Part shown: piece after piece, positions 24,365 to 33,035 of the stretch | Position numbering within the stretch: position 1 is the first letter of the stretch | How the letters are laid out: every line of letters begins with the position of its first letter | Assembly (NCBI GenBank): GCA_965224225.1 | Contig: CBDCZF010000011.1 | Span: 1-64,000, forward strand | From: CAJQQK01 sp965224225 | GTDB lineage: Bacteria > Pseudomonadota > Alphaproteobacteria > Rhizobiales > Hyphomicrobiaceae | Direction: 5' to 3' | DNA length: 64,000 bases | Position numbers and translations under genes: made by a program | Notes under the pieces: model-generated | Database searches by the model: none | What the model saw: only the letters and a program-made list of their open reading frames with translations | Told to the model about the DNA's origin: nothing

Positions 24365-25795
24365 ATGTATGAAGATCTCAAGCTCTATATCGACGGTGAA
24401 TTCACGTCTGGCAACAGCGGCGCCGGCGAAGACGTGGTCAACCCGGCAACGGACGAGGTGATCGGCCACCTGCCGCATGCCAAGCAGGCCGAAATGGATG
24501 CCGCACTGGCTGCCGCCAAGAAGGGCTACGAGGTCTGGCGTAAGACATCGGCCTTCGAGCGCTCGGGCATCCTGCGCAAGGCAGCCCAGCTGATGCGCGA
24601 CCGGGTCGACGACATCGCCCGCGCCATGACGCTCGAGCAGGGCAAGGTCCTTCAGGAAGCCAAGCTCGAAACCCTAATGAGCGCCGACGTCGTCGACTGG
24701 TTCGCCGAAGAGGGCAAGCGGGCCTACGGGCGCATCATTCCACCACGCGCCGACGGCGTGCGCCAGATGGTGATTATGGAGCCGGTCGGCCCCGTGGCCG
24801 GTTTCGCACCATGGAACTTCCCCGTCAGCCAGGCCGTGCGCAAGATCGCCGGATCGCTCGCGGCCGGCTGCTCGATCATCTGCAAGTGTCCGGAAGAGAC
24901 GCCGGGCTCGCCGATCGCGATGGTGCGCTGCTTCCACGATGCCGGCGTGCCGGCTGGTGTCCTCAACCTGATCTACGGCGTACCGGCGGAGCTTTCCGAA
25001 TACCTGATCCCGAGCCCCGTGATCCGCAAGGTGTCGTTCACCGGTTCGGTGCCGGTCGGCAAACACCTTGCAGCTCTCGCCGGCCAGCACATGAAGCGCA
25101 TCACCATGGAGCTTGGCGGGCATTCGCCGATGCTGATCTTCGATGACATCGACACCGATCACGTCGCGACGCTGACCGCCGGCCTCAAGTGGCGCAACGC
25201 GGGCCAGGTCTGCATCTCGCCGACCCGCTTCTTCGTCCATGACAAGGTCTACGACAACTTCGTCTCCAAGTTCATCGACATCGCCAAGAACACCAAGGTT
25301 GGCAACGGCCTCGAGGCCGATACCAATATGGGCCCGCTTGCCAATCCCCGCCGAATCAATGCGATGGACACCTTCATCGGTGATGCCGCCGACAAGGGCG
25401 CCAAGGTCGAGACCGGCGGCAGCCGCATCGGCAACCAGGGCAACTTCTACGAGCCGACCGTACTGACCGACGTTCCGGAAACCGCACGCATCATGAGCGA
25501 GGAACCGTTCGGGCCGGTGGCCGTCATGTTGCGGTTCAGCGATACCGACGAGGTGTTGGAGCGGGCCAACAAGCTGCCGTTCGGGCTGGCAAGCTATGCC
25601 TTCACGCACGACACGGCGCTCGCTACCAAGGTTGCCAACGCGCTCGACCACGGCATGGTCTCGATCAACCATCACGGACTTGCTTTGCCGGAGACGCCCT
25701 TCGGCGGCATCAAGGATTCAGGCTTCGGCCACGAGCAGGGCATCGAAGGGCTGCAGGCATACCTCTCGGCCAAGTTCGTGACACATCTTGGCTGA
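24365..25795 (+). CDS. NAD(P)-dependent succinate-semialdehyde-type aldehyde dehydrogenase
   Basis: A 476 aa aldehyde dehydrogenase. Catalytic residues are visible: Asn151 (FAPWNFP), Glu249 (MELGGHSP) and the nucleophile Cys283 (NAGQVCISPTRF). The late motif SEEPFGPVAVM is conserved. Sequence style is closest to the GabD/SSADH group, which oxidises succinate semialdehyde or related aldehydes, but the exact substrate is open. AAAGGCG precedes the ATG. It is followed by a double hairpin, so it is probably monocistronic. Confidence 0.92.
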   Translation: MYEDLKLYIDGEFTSGNSGAGEDVVNPATDEVIGHLPHAKQAEMDAALAAAKKGYEVWRKTSAFERSGILRKAAQLMRDRVDDIARAMTLEQGKVLQEAKLETLMSADVVDWFAEEGKRAYGRIIPPRADGVRQMVIMEPVGPVAGFAPWNFPVSQAVRKIAGSLAAGCSIICKCPEETPGSPIAMVRCFHDAGVPAGVLNLIYGVPAELSEYLIPSPVIRKVSFTGSVPVGKHLAALAGQHMKRITMELGGHSPMLIFDDIDTDHVATLTAGLKWRNAGQVCISPTRFFVHDKVYDNFVSKFIDIAKNTKVGNGLEADTNMGPLANPRRINAMDTFIGDAADKGAKVETGGSRIGNQGNFYEPTVLTDVPETARIMSEEPFGPVAVMLRFSDTDEVLERANKLPFGLASYAFTHDTALATKVANALDHGMVSINHHGLALPETPFGGIKDSGFGHEQGIEGLQAYLSAKFVTHLG

Positions 25796-25803
25796 AGATA
25801 CAC

Positions 25804-25867
25804 TTGAGGGGCGCCTCACGCCCCTCAAACTCCCCTGACCAGGGAATCTCCCCTGGACTCCGTTTTT
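25804..25867 (+). terminator. Double hairpin after the aldehyde dehydrogenase gene
   Basis: TTGAGGGGCG and CGCCCCTCAA form a perfect 10-pair stem (25804-25828). A second stem CCAGGG/CCCTGG (25839-25856) is followed by TTTTT at 25863-25867. Together they make a likely terminator nine bases after the stop codon. Confidence 0.75.
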
Positions 25868-25877
25868 CGAGGCCGCC

Positions 25878-26309
25878 CTGTCATTCTTTCGGATCATTGT
25901 CCTGTTGCTGGTCACCGGTCCGGCATTTGCGCAGTCGTTCTGGATGGGCGATGCGCAACTGCAGGCGCTGTTCGGCGACGCCATGATCGCTGGCCATTAT
26001 GCCGACGGGCGCACCTTTAATGAGCACTACAAGGCCGACGGCTCGCTCCACTATCAAGAGCAGCGCCGCCCGGAACCCTGGACGGGGCACTGGTCGGTGA
26101 TCCGGGGCCGGTTTTGTACGATCTACAATGAAGCTGGTTCCGGCGGCTGCTTCCGGGTCCACCAGGTCAGTTCCAACTGCTTCGAGTTTTATTTCGAAAC
26201 GCGCACCGAGGACGAGGCGCGCCGCTCGACGCCGGGCAACCCGACGTGGACCGCGCGTGGCTGGCGAATTGACCGGCCGATCACCTGCGAGGACCGGCCG
26301 ACAGTTTAG
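25878..26309 (+). CDS. Small secreted protein of unknown function
   Basis: About 143 aa. The frame gives LSFFRIIVLLLVTGPAFAQ, a clear Sec signal peptide with AFA-Q cleavage, followed by a mature domain with FCTIYNEAGSGGCFRVH, SSNCFEFYF and PITCED, so four cysteines probably form disulfides in the periplasm. No ATG lies in a suitable place. Start is set at CTG 25878; a TTG at 25905 would cut the signal peptide. Its frame opens only after a stop at 25836. The stop codon overlaps the convergent GMC gene by 4 bases. Confidence 0.6.
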   Translation: MSFFRIIVLLLVTGPAFAQSFWMGDAQLQALFGDAMIAGHYADGRTFNEHYKADGSLHYQEQRRPEPWTGHWSVIRGRFCTIYNEAGSGGCFRVHQVSSNCFEFYFETRTEDEARRSTPGNPTWTARGWRIDRPITCEDRPTV

Positions 26310-28012
26310 CCCTGGCGGCTATCCCTAACCCTGCCCGGCTCATGTGCATCGACCGGCGGCACGCCGGTAACCGGAGCGAGGTCGACAGCCAACCCATTGT
26401 CGGCGAGGAAATGCAGCATCGCCCGCTCGGCAATTGCCGTGATGGTCAGCAACGGATTGACGCCGAGCGACCGCGGGATGACCGCGCCATCGACAACGTA
26501 AAGTCCGTCGTGAACCCCCGAGGCGTTGCCGTTGCCGGAGAACACGCGGCATTTGTGGTCGACGACACCGGTTTCTGCGTCTTGGCCCATTCCGCAGCCA
26601 CCGAGCGGATGCGCGGTCGCCGGTTGATGGCCCATAACGGAGCCGGCCAGCGGGTTCTTCACGTACGAGCCGCCGACGTTTTCAACCAATCTCGAAAGCA
26701 CATCGTCGAGCCGCTTGTAGACGGGCTCATCTGCAGCATTCGGCCAAACGAGCCGCAACTTGTCGCCGTCGAGCACGAAGCGTCCCGCAGCACTGTCGTG
26801 TGAGACGGCGAAGAACGTCTGCAGGCGGCTGAGCGGGCCCTTGTAGACACCGCTGATCAGGCTCTTGAGCGCGCCGACCAGGCGGCCGTTGGGCACGAAC
26901 ATCACAGGCAGCACCGGCGCGAGGCTCGACGGCAGCACGCCTTCCTGGACGGCGAGACCGTTCTCGAGTTCGTCGGGATCATGGATCTCGAGCTGTGCCG
27001 ACACCGAGGCGCCAACCGCTGACAGGCCTTGCCTGATCGGTTCGCCGACACCGACCGCGCTGACTGGAACATCGGCGTCGTACCCGAACGCGATGATGTC
27101 GCCGTTGGCCGAGAAGCGCTCGCCGAGCCGGTCGGACAAAGCAAGACCTTTGGCGCGGGATCTCAGAAGAATTTCGGTCGAGCCCAACGTGCCGGCGCTA
27201 AGCACGACATGGCGGGCGCGGAACACGACCGGCCCAGTGCTCGCCTTTGAGGTCACATCGGCTACATGCACCAGCCAGCCGCCATCGCCGTCCTGCTCGA
27301 CGTGCGAGACCTTGGCGCCGGTGAACAATTCGGCGCCATGGCGCACCGCGTCCGGCAGATAGGTCAGCGCGACCGTATTCTTGGCGCCGACGTTGCAGCC
27401 GCCGCAGCAGTCTCCACAGCGCGTGCAGGCGGCCTGTTCAATGCCTGCGGCATTGGTGCGCGCCTCGAAACTGATCACGATCTCCGGCGCGACCGGCTCG
27501 GCACCGACCGCCGGTGCGGCGGCCGCCAGTGCCTTGACCTTGGTGTGCGTGAAGGCTTCTTGGTCACGCGCTGGCGCCAGCCACTCGCGCGCCAGCTGAT
27601 AGCCCCGATCGAGCAGGCCGTCCTGGCTGATCTCGCCCGGCCACACCGGATCGTCGAACACGCGCGCATCCGGGCGCAGTGCAACGCCGGCGTTGACCAA
27701 TGATCCGCCGCCAAGGCCGCAACCGACAAGCACATGCATGTCGTCACCGAGGCGCACGTCATAGAGCCCGGTCTCGCTGCCCAACGCCATGTTGCGCCCG
27801 GTGACGCGCATTTCATTGCGCATGTCGGGAAAACGGGCTGGGAACTCGCCGGTCAGAACCTCACGGCCGCGTTCGAGAACCGCAACGCTGAGGCCCGCCC
27901 GGGCAAGCCGCGAGGCTGAGACACCACCGCCGTAGCCCGAGCCGACGACGATTGTATCGTAGCTTGGTCCGGCATCGGCTAATGATCGAGAAAGCCTTGA
28001 AATTTCTGCCAT
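26306..28012 (-). CDS. GMC-family FAD oxidoreductase, cholesterol-oxidase-like with Cys cluster
   Basis: A 568 aa flavoprotein. The FAD-binding motif YDTIVVGSGYGGGVSASRLA is near residue 18. LVGCGLGGGSLVNAGVALRP is the GMC substrate loop. ARHVVLSAGTLGSTEILLRS and, near the C-terminus, ATAHPLGGCGMG and GLYVVDGAVIPRSLGVNPLL are family motifs. The segment CTRCGDCCGGCNVGAKNT is the cysteine cluster found in this subgroup and could hold an Fe-S or zinc site. It would oxidise an alcohol or sterol-like substrate. The start MAEISRL is the first plausible ATG, with GGGAGG 15 bases upstream. Confidence 0.85.
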   Translation of the reverse strand: MAEISRLSRSLADAGPSYDTIVVGSGYGGGVSASRLARAGLSVAVLERGREVLTGEFPARFPDMRNEMRVTGRNMALGSETGLYDVRLGDDMHVLVGCGLGGGSLVNAGVALRPDARVFDDPVWPGEISQDGLLDRGYQLAREWLAPARDQEAFTHTKVKALAAAAPAVGAEPVAPEIVISFEARTNAAGIEQAACTRCGDCCGGCNVGAKNTVALTYLPDAVRHGAELFTGAKVSHVEQDGDGGWLVHVADVTSKASTGPVVFRARHVVLSAGTLGSTEILLRSRAKGLALSDRLGERFSANGDIIAFGYDADVPVSAVGVGEPIRQGLSAVGASVSAQLEIHDPDELENGLAVQEGVLPSSLAPVLPVMFVPNGRLVGALKSLISGVYKGPLSRLQTFFAVSHDSAAGRFVLDGDKLRLVWPNAADEPVYKRLDDVLSRLVENVGGSYVKNPLAGSVMGHQPATAHPLGGCGMGQDAETGVVDHKCRVFSGNGNASGVHDGLYVVDGAVIPRSLGVNPLLTITAIAERAMLHFLADNGLAVDLAPVTGVPPVDAHEPGRVRDSRQG

Positions 28013-28216
28013 CCTTTCAATCGAAAGCCTCCCAAAACACCGAGGGCGGACGGAGGCTGCCCCGCGGCGCCAAGTTAAAGCGCAAAGTTGCGGTGAGCTC
28101 AATCGGCAGCACTGTGAACGGATAATGCGTGCGGGGAAAAAGACGCGTCTGCAACACGGCGCCAAGTATGGTAAACGCAGCAATCAGTAACGTTCGTTTG
28201 ATGTGGCGTAAGAAGC

Positions 28217-28870
28217 ATGTCGGGGCTGCCTTTCTGTAGGCTGGCGATTGCGCCAATTCGCGCAGTCGTAGCAATGATCTCTATTGCCATTGGAGTAGCG
28301 GGGTTCGCGGCCGAAACAAGGGCCCGTGGCCCGGACGATGGCGCGGAGGTGACGGTCTCACTGGCCGGCAGCAATCACGTGGTGGTTCAGACCCGGAATG
28401 CCCGGCCCTCAGAAATCATCGCGGCCCTGGCCCGCCGGCTACAGGTTAGCGTGGTCGGTAACGTGCCGCCGCAGGGATCACGTACGATCTCCGGTACGAT
28501 CAGCGGTTCGTTGGGCCGCGTACTCTATCGGGTGCTGACCGATATGAACTACCTGCTGATCAGCCGCCCCGACATGACGCACCGTCTCGTATTGCAGGGC
28601 CGTAAGGCGCGGCCGCAAAAGCGGGTCGCGAACCTTCAGGTAAAATCTCCGCGCGCCCAGCTGGACAGCTACGTCAAGCTGCTTGGCCACGTGGTAAGCC
28701 TGCGCCAGCAAAGCAGACGTTTGAGCCGGCACGACCCCAGCCGCGCATTTGAATTGCATCAGCTCGCCGACCAACTTTACGGGCAGGCACAGACGCTAAA
28801 GCCCGACTATTGCAGCCTCGTGAGGGCTGCCGATTGCAGCGGTCAGAACCGGTTAGGATTGAGCCTGTAG
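28217..28870 (+). CDS. Secreted protein with STN/secretin-N-like segment, unknown function
   Basis: A 217 aa protein with an N-terminal hydrophobic signal (AVVAMISIAIGVAGFAAETRA). Residues about 45-110 read VTVSLAGSNHVVVQTRNARPSEIIAALARRLQVSVVGN, then SRTISGTISGSLGRVLYRVL. This beta-alpha pattern recalls the short STN domain of secretins and TonB receptors, but no pore or plug follows. The rest is basic with two late cysteines. It is convergent with the next gene and overlaps it by 28 bases. Function unknown. Confidence 0.65.
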   Translation: MSGLPFCRLAIAPIRAVVAMISIAIGVAGFAAETRARGPDDGAEVTVSLAGSNHVVVQTRNARPSEIIAALARRLQVSVVGNVPPQGSRTISGTISGSLGRVLYRVLTDMNYLLISRPDMTHRLVLQGRKARPQKRVANLQVKSPRAQLDSYVKLLGHVVSLRQQSRRLSRHDPSRAFELHQLADQLYGQAQTLKPDYCSLVRAADCSGQNRLGLSL

Positions 28871-30069
28871 CTGAAGTCGTTCAGAATGTTCGGATAGGCC
28901 TCGGCATTGTGGTCGAACACCTCGATGAACGAGGCCCCGCGCGAAAGTCCGCGCTCCAGCGCGTCACGAAAACGGTGCGGCTGACAGGGATCGCGGCGGC
29001 CGGGTGCCGTATCACCACGGCCCTGACAGTTCGGATGACCGATGTGCTGCTCGGCCACCTGATAGCCTATTTTCGCGCCGCGGCGATAGGCAAGGTCGAC
29101 AAGCAGGGGCGTGCCTTTGTGCGCCAGCAGAACCGTGGAGTTGACGGATAGCCTGCTCCTGTAGCGTTCGGCATTGCGCACCGTAATGCGTCGCGACAGT
29201 CGAACCATGCTGGGGTCGATCAGCCGGCCGCCCTCGGCGATTGGCGGAAAGCTCGCCGGATCGACAAGCACGGCAAGACCGACCGTCTTGCCGGGGAAAT
29301 GACTGGCAACCTGGTCGATCATCGTTGCCGCGGCATGCTTGACCAGCGACGGCTTGTAGCCGGCGTCCTGCCAGGCCAGCGTCTGCTGCAGGCGCAGCGC
29401 CCGCTTATAGGACTCGAAGTCGGGCCCACTCGCACCGCCCCAATCGATCGACCGGTCTGCCGACAGGCGTGGGTGCAACAGCCGCATCTCGGCCGAGCCC
29501 ATCACGAGGCCTGACATTTTCACCATCACGACGGCCCGGTCGTAGTTCGGGCGCCGTCTCAGAAACCGAGAGAGCCCCTGCATCAGCCGGTCATGCGCCC
29601 AAAGGTAGTTCTGATCCCACGGAATTGGGATCCGCCGCTCACCGTCCGAGACCGGGTCTCGTACCATTCTGAGGCCAAGGGCGCGGGCGCCTGCAACGTT
29701 ATAGACCCAGGACGGCGTGTAAACGCCGGCCATGATGGCGACAGACGCCTTCTTGCCATTTCGGACGACCGGTTCCAGCAGATCATCGAGCCTGTCGAAG
29801 TCGAACACGTCGCGGCTTGGATTGACCACGTGCCAGGGCAGGCGGATGAACAATCCATCGACGCCTTCTTGTGCGATTACGGGCCGATTGAAATGGCCCG
29901 TCGTGTAAGTGGCGACGAAAATGCCCCGGATGTCGGCCCGTGCGACTGCCGCGCCCGTCAGCAGCATGGCCGTGGCAGCAAGGCCGAATGTCAGCCACCG
30001 CACCGTCTTGAACAAGTTGGCATGACGAACAGAAGGCGCACCGCGCCTCGCCCAAAACGGTTCCCGCAT
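28843..30069 (-). CDS. Secreted TIM-barrel-like (glycoside-hydrolase-type) protein, unknown substrate
   Basis: A 408 aa protein with signal peptide (WLTFGLAATAMLLTGAAVARA) and a mature start DIRGIFVATYTTGHFNRPVI. Segments VDGLFIRLPWHVVNPSRDVF, RNGKKASVAIMAGVYTPSWV and WAHDRLMQGLSRFL resemble beta-galactosidase/endoglucanase-like (beta/alpha)8 barrels. Catalytic glutamates cannot be fixed with confidence. Start chosen at MREPFWARRG with GGGGGAT just upstream. It is divergent from the WYL regulator gene, which may control it. Confidence 0.65.
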   Translation of the reverse strand: MREPFWARRGAPSVRHANLFKTVRWLTFGLAATAMLLTGAAVARADIRGIFVATYTTGHFNRPVIAQEGVDGLFIRLPWHVVNPSRDVFDFDRLDDLLEPVVRNGKKASVAIMAGVYTPSWVYNVAGARALGLRMVRDPVSDGERRIPIPWDQNYLWAHDRLMQGLSRFLRRRPNYDRAVVMVKMSGLVMGSAEMRLLHPRLSADRSIDWGGASGPDFESYKRALRLQQTLAWQDAGYKPSLVKHAAATMIDQVASHFPGKTVGLAVLVDPASFPPIAEGGRLIDPSMVRLSRRITVRNAERYRSRLSVNSTVLLAHKGTPLLVDLAYRRGAKIGYQVAEQHIGHPNCQGRGDTAPGRRDPCQPHRFRDALERGLSRGASFIEVFDHNAEAYPNILNDFSYRLNPNRF

Positions 30070-30237
30070 AACTATCCCCCGTCTCGACCACTGCTTGGTT
30101 CTTGGCTGTGGACAACGCGGTTGTAAGCACATCATCGGGCGGTACGACAAGAGCTCGCCGCCGGGCCCAAACACGGCATTCGATGGTCCGGAGTATTGCT
30201 ATCTGCCTCGCCAGAGCGTCTCTGATGGAGGTTCTTA

Positions 30238-30354
30238 ACGAATTGAAATTCGTAGACTATCATTTACCAAGATCGCCTGATCGCCGATCCGATCCACCCG
30301 CTTTGAATGCCCTGATGCAGGCCTGGATGCTCCTGCAAATCGCGACAATTTGTC
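30238..30354. promoter_or_regulatory. Two palindromes upstream of the WYL regulator
   Basis: ACGAATT-GA-AATTCGT (30238-30253) is a perfect 16-base palindrome. GACAA-T-TTGTC (30344-30354) is a second one, 22 bases before the regulator ATG. Both lie in the 307-base gap 30070-30376 between the divergent secreted-protein and regulator genes, which holds no other gene I can see. They are candidate operators for the WYL protein or another regulator. Confidence 0.35.
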
Positions 30355-30376
30355 ATAAATCCAATACAAGACCGCT

Positions 30377-31099
30377 ATGCGCCGAGCCGACCGACTGATG
30401 GAAATGATCCAGTATCTGCGCCGCAAAAAGCTGGTGCGTGCTGCGGAACTGGCCGAAGCGTTCGGCGTGTCGGAGCGCACGATCTATCGCGACGTGCGCG
30501 ATCTGGCGGCCAGCGGCGTGCCGATCGACGGTGAAGCAGGCGTCGGCTACGTGCTACGCTCGGGCTACGACCTGCCGCCTCTGATGTTCTCCGAGGCTGA
30601 AATCGAAGCACTGGTACTTGGCGCCAGGATCGTCGAGTCCTGGGCCGATGCGGAACTCGGCGATGCCGCAGCCAACGTCATCGCCAAGGTCGAAACCGTG
30701 ATCCCCGAGCGGCTGCGCAGCTACATGGAAGACATCGCCCTGCTGGCGCCGGATGCCTATTACATGGAACCGATCAGCGTCGATCTCTCAGAGATCCGTT
30801 CCGCCATCCGCCAGCGCCGCAAGGTCCAGTTCTACTATCGCGATGTGATCGGCGACGACAGCGAACGCATCGTCAGGCCCCTGTCGCTCGCCTATTTCGG
30901 GCCGGTCTGGATGCTCGCTGCCTGGTGTGAACTACGCCAAGATTTCCGCACCTTCCGCCTCGACCGCATGACGGACTTTCGCCCGACCGGCCAAACATTC
31001 CACCACGAGATCGGCAAGACCCTCAGTGATTTCCTGAAGCGGCCCGAGACCTGGAGCCGCGGCAAGGGGCGGCGTGGCCGGCTGGCAGACGATCGATAG
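30377..31099 (+). CDS. HTH/WYL-domain transcriptional regulator (YafY-like)
   Basis: A 240 aa regulator. Residues 1-55 form a DeoR-type helix-turn-helix (LVRAAELAEAFGVSERTIYR, DVRDLAASGVPID). Residues about 130-215 form a WYL domain (IRQRRKVQFYYRD, RPLSLAYFGPVWMLAAWCEL, FRTFRLDRM), thought to sense a nucleic-acid or small-molecule ligand. Cytoplasmic. Palindromes just upstream could serve autoregulation. Targets are unknown; the divergent secreted protein is the nearest candidate. Confidence 0.92.
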   Translation: MRRADRLMEMIQYLRRKKLVRAAELAEAFGVSERTIYRDVRDLAASGVPIDGEAGVGYVLRSGYDLPPLMFSEAEIEALVLGARIVESWADAELGDAAANVIAKVETVIPERLRSYMEDIALLAPDAYYMEPISVDLSEIRSAIRQRRKVQFYYRDVIGDDSERIVRPLSLAYFGPVWMLAAWCELRQDFRTFRLDRMTDFRPTGQTFHHEIGKTLSDFLKRPETWSRGKGRRGRLADDR

Positions 31100-31141
31100 C
31101 GTTCTTGATCAGGTTGAACAGATTGGCCGCCCGCCTCTTGA

Positions 31142-32959
31142 TCACCGCAGACACCTGGCCGCGCGAAGTCGCGAGACAAGCGCCGCGCGTAGGCCATCCC
31201 GATTGCTGAGGGCCGCCGGCAGCCTTGGCTTGCCGAAAGCTGCGACATCGCTCTGGGTGATGAAGCGGGCACTGTATTTTACGCACAGAGCTTCGAGTTC
31301 GCCTGCGGACAGGCGGCTGGCATCCAGGATCTTCGGCCTGTTCCTCAGATGAGGATCATTGCGGACCAGATCGAGGCCAATGTGAATCGCATACTTGTCG
31401 ACAAACACGATATCGGCATCAAGGCTGCGGATATAGTTGTAGGAACGTTCGGCCGGTGCAACGGCGGCGCCTGCCTGCACAAAGCGCAGCGGGATCAACG
31501 CAATCGCCGTGACGACGCCCAGCGCCACGAGCATGACCGCAAACTTGCTCCCCACCGATGGCGTCGCGCCGTCGCGAAATGCATACCAGCCGTAAACCGC
31601 CAGCAAGACGAGATGGCCAAGCACCGGGTGAATATAGCGATATCCCCAGCCATACCCCTGCTGCGGCATGAGCAGGGCGTGCACGACGATCAGACACGCG
31701 ACCGACCAGCCAAGCAGCCGAACTGGAACCGGCATGCCCTTGCGCAGGCGCCAGGCAACCAACAACAACGGCAATAGCGAGAGATTCTGCCAAGAAATGA
31801 AGCGAATGAAATTAGCAGGCCACGCAACGGCATCGGTCAGCAGATCGCGATCGAAGAGCTTGACGACCGTGCCCGAAACCGCGGCAACGCCGCTTCCCGG
31901 GGCAGGCGCCCGGCCATCCGCTTCGATTGCAAGTGCGATTTCGAACCAGTTCGACCACGCCACGAAGGCAAAGGCATACGCCAGTCCGTAGCAGGCCAAG
32001 AGCATCCAGCGCCGCCGCCCGGCGAGCCAGGCAACGAAGGGAAAAGCGACCGTTAGGTAGACGTGGACCTGGTGAAGCCCGATCGCGAAGCAGCCGACGA
32101 GGATGGCAGCGGCATGCGCCCAGGGGCGGTCGCGCAGAAACAGCCACAGCCAGAGCAGCGCCGCGAACAGATGGCCGGTCATTGCAAACGTCGTCATGCT
32201 GGTCACGAGAAATTGCGGCGCCACTGCCAGCAATCCGGCGGCAAGTACCGGTGCCCAGCGCTCCTGCGGCCACAGCATTCGGGCAATTGCCGCAATGAGG
32301 ACGACACACAGCGAACCGATCACCGCGTTCATCACGACGCCAGCCCCAAACCGTTCAAAGATTGCGAGCAGCAATGAGTTGCCGGGCTTATAGCCCGATC
32401 CCCAGTAGCCGGACTTGGCGTATACGAAATATGGCTGAAGTGCCTTGGTCAGCCCCTGCCATTCCGGTGGAACCGGAGCCAGCAGGTCACCGTTCAGAAA
32501 AATCGGCACCTGAAACCAAGCCATGAACTCGTCCGCCGACAACGCATAGCCGCGCATCAGAAAGGTCGAGCCGAGTGAACCGACGCTCAAGACCAAAACC
32601 GAAAGGCCGGCGACAGCTGTTTGCGGCCGCCAGATCACACCGCCCGGCCGTGCCGTTGCATCCGACCGGTAGCGCGCCCGAAGCCACGACAAAGGTAGTG
32701 CTGTGAGCAAGATTGCCAGCCCGGCAAGGTCCTGCGTGACGACCTGATAGATCGATATCGCGAGCGTCGAGTGCATCAGATAGACGTCACGACCAGTCGC
32801 GAAGAACAGGGCGATCAGCAGTGCGATGCAGCCAAGCAACCACGTCGTTCGCAGGGCTTGTATCGCCAGAGCATCGATTTCCGGTTGGAACGGGTGTGTA
32901 CCCGGGCCGAAGCGGTCCGGTGCTCGTCTGCGCCCTGTCTCGTTCGAGGTTTCAGTCAT
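31142..32959 (-). CDS. Polytopic membrane protein, GT39/PMT-like
   Basis: A 605 aa integral membrane protein with about 11-12 helices and a hydrophilic, arginine-rich first 35 residues. The early periplasmic loop has GYALSADEFMAWFQVPIF, whose acidic DEF resembles the first-loop acidic motif of lipid-linked sugar transferases (GT-C fold). The C-terminal soluble part of about 110 residues follows the last helix. It is the last gene of the minus-strand glycan cluster. Probably transfers a sugar from a polyprenyl phosphate donor, but the acceptor is unknown and the family call is tentative. Confidence 0.65.
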   Translation of the reverse strand: MTETSNETGRRRAPDRFGPGTHPFQPEIDALAIQALRTTWLLGCIALLIALFFATGRDVYLMHSTLAISIYQVVTQDLAGLAILLTALPLSWLRARYRSDATARPGGVIWRPQTAVAGLSVLVLSVGSLGSTFLMRGYALSADEFMAWFQVPIFLNGDLLAPVPPEWQGLTKALQPYFVYAKSGYWGSGYKPGNSLLLAIFERFGAGVVMNAVIGSLCVVLIAAIARMLWPQERWAPVLAAGLLAVAPQFLVTSMTTFAMTGHLFAALLWLWLFLRDRPWAHAAAILVGCFAIGLHQVHVYLTVAFPFVAWLAGRRRWMLLACYGLAYAFAFVAWSNWFEIALAIEADGRAPAPGSGVAAVSGTVVKLFDRDLLTDAVAWPANFIRFISWQNLSLLPLLLVAWRLRKGMPVPVRLLGWSVACLIVVHALLMPQQGYGWGYRYIHPVLGHLVLLAVYGWYAFRDGATPSVGSKFAVMLVALGVVTAIALIPLRFVQAGAAVAPAERSYNYIRSLDADIVFVDKYAIHIGLDLVRNDPHLRNRPKILDASRLSAGELEALCVKYSARFITQSDVAAFGKPRLPAALSNRDGLRAALVSRLRAARCLR

Positions 32960-33035
32960 TAGGTGAAAAACTCACAAAACCTGCATTATTGGTGTGAGAT
33001 TTGTGGCTGTGCCGGTTTTGAAGTGGGCATCTCGA

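Noticed and set aside
24674..25675. 333-codon ORF antisense to the aldehyde dehydrogenase
   Set aside because: Shadow with His/Ala/Val-rich codons; the sense gene has all catalytic residues.
28843..28870. Convergent overlap of two secreted-protein genes as a novel feature
   Set aside because: Short 3' overlaps of convergent genes are common in compact genomes.
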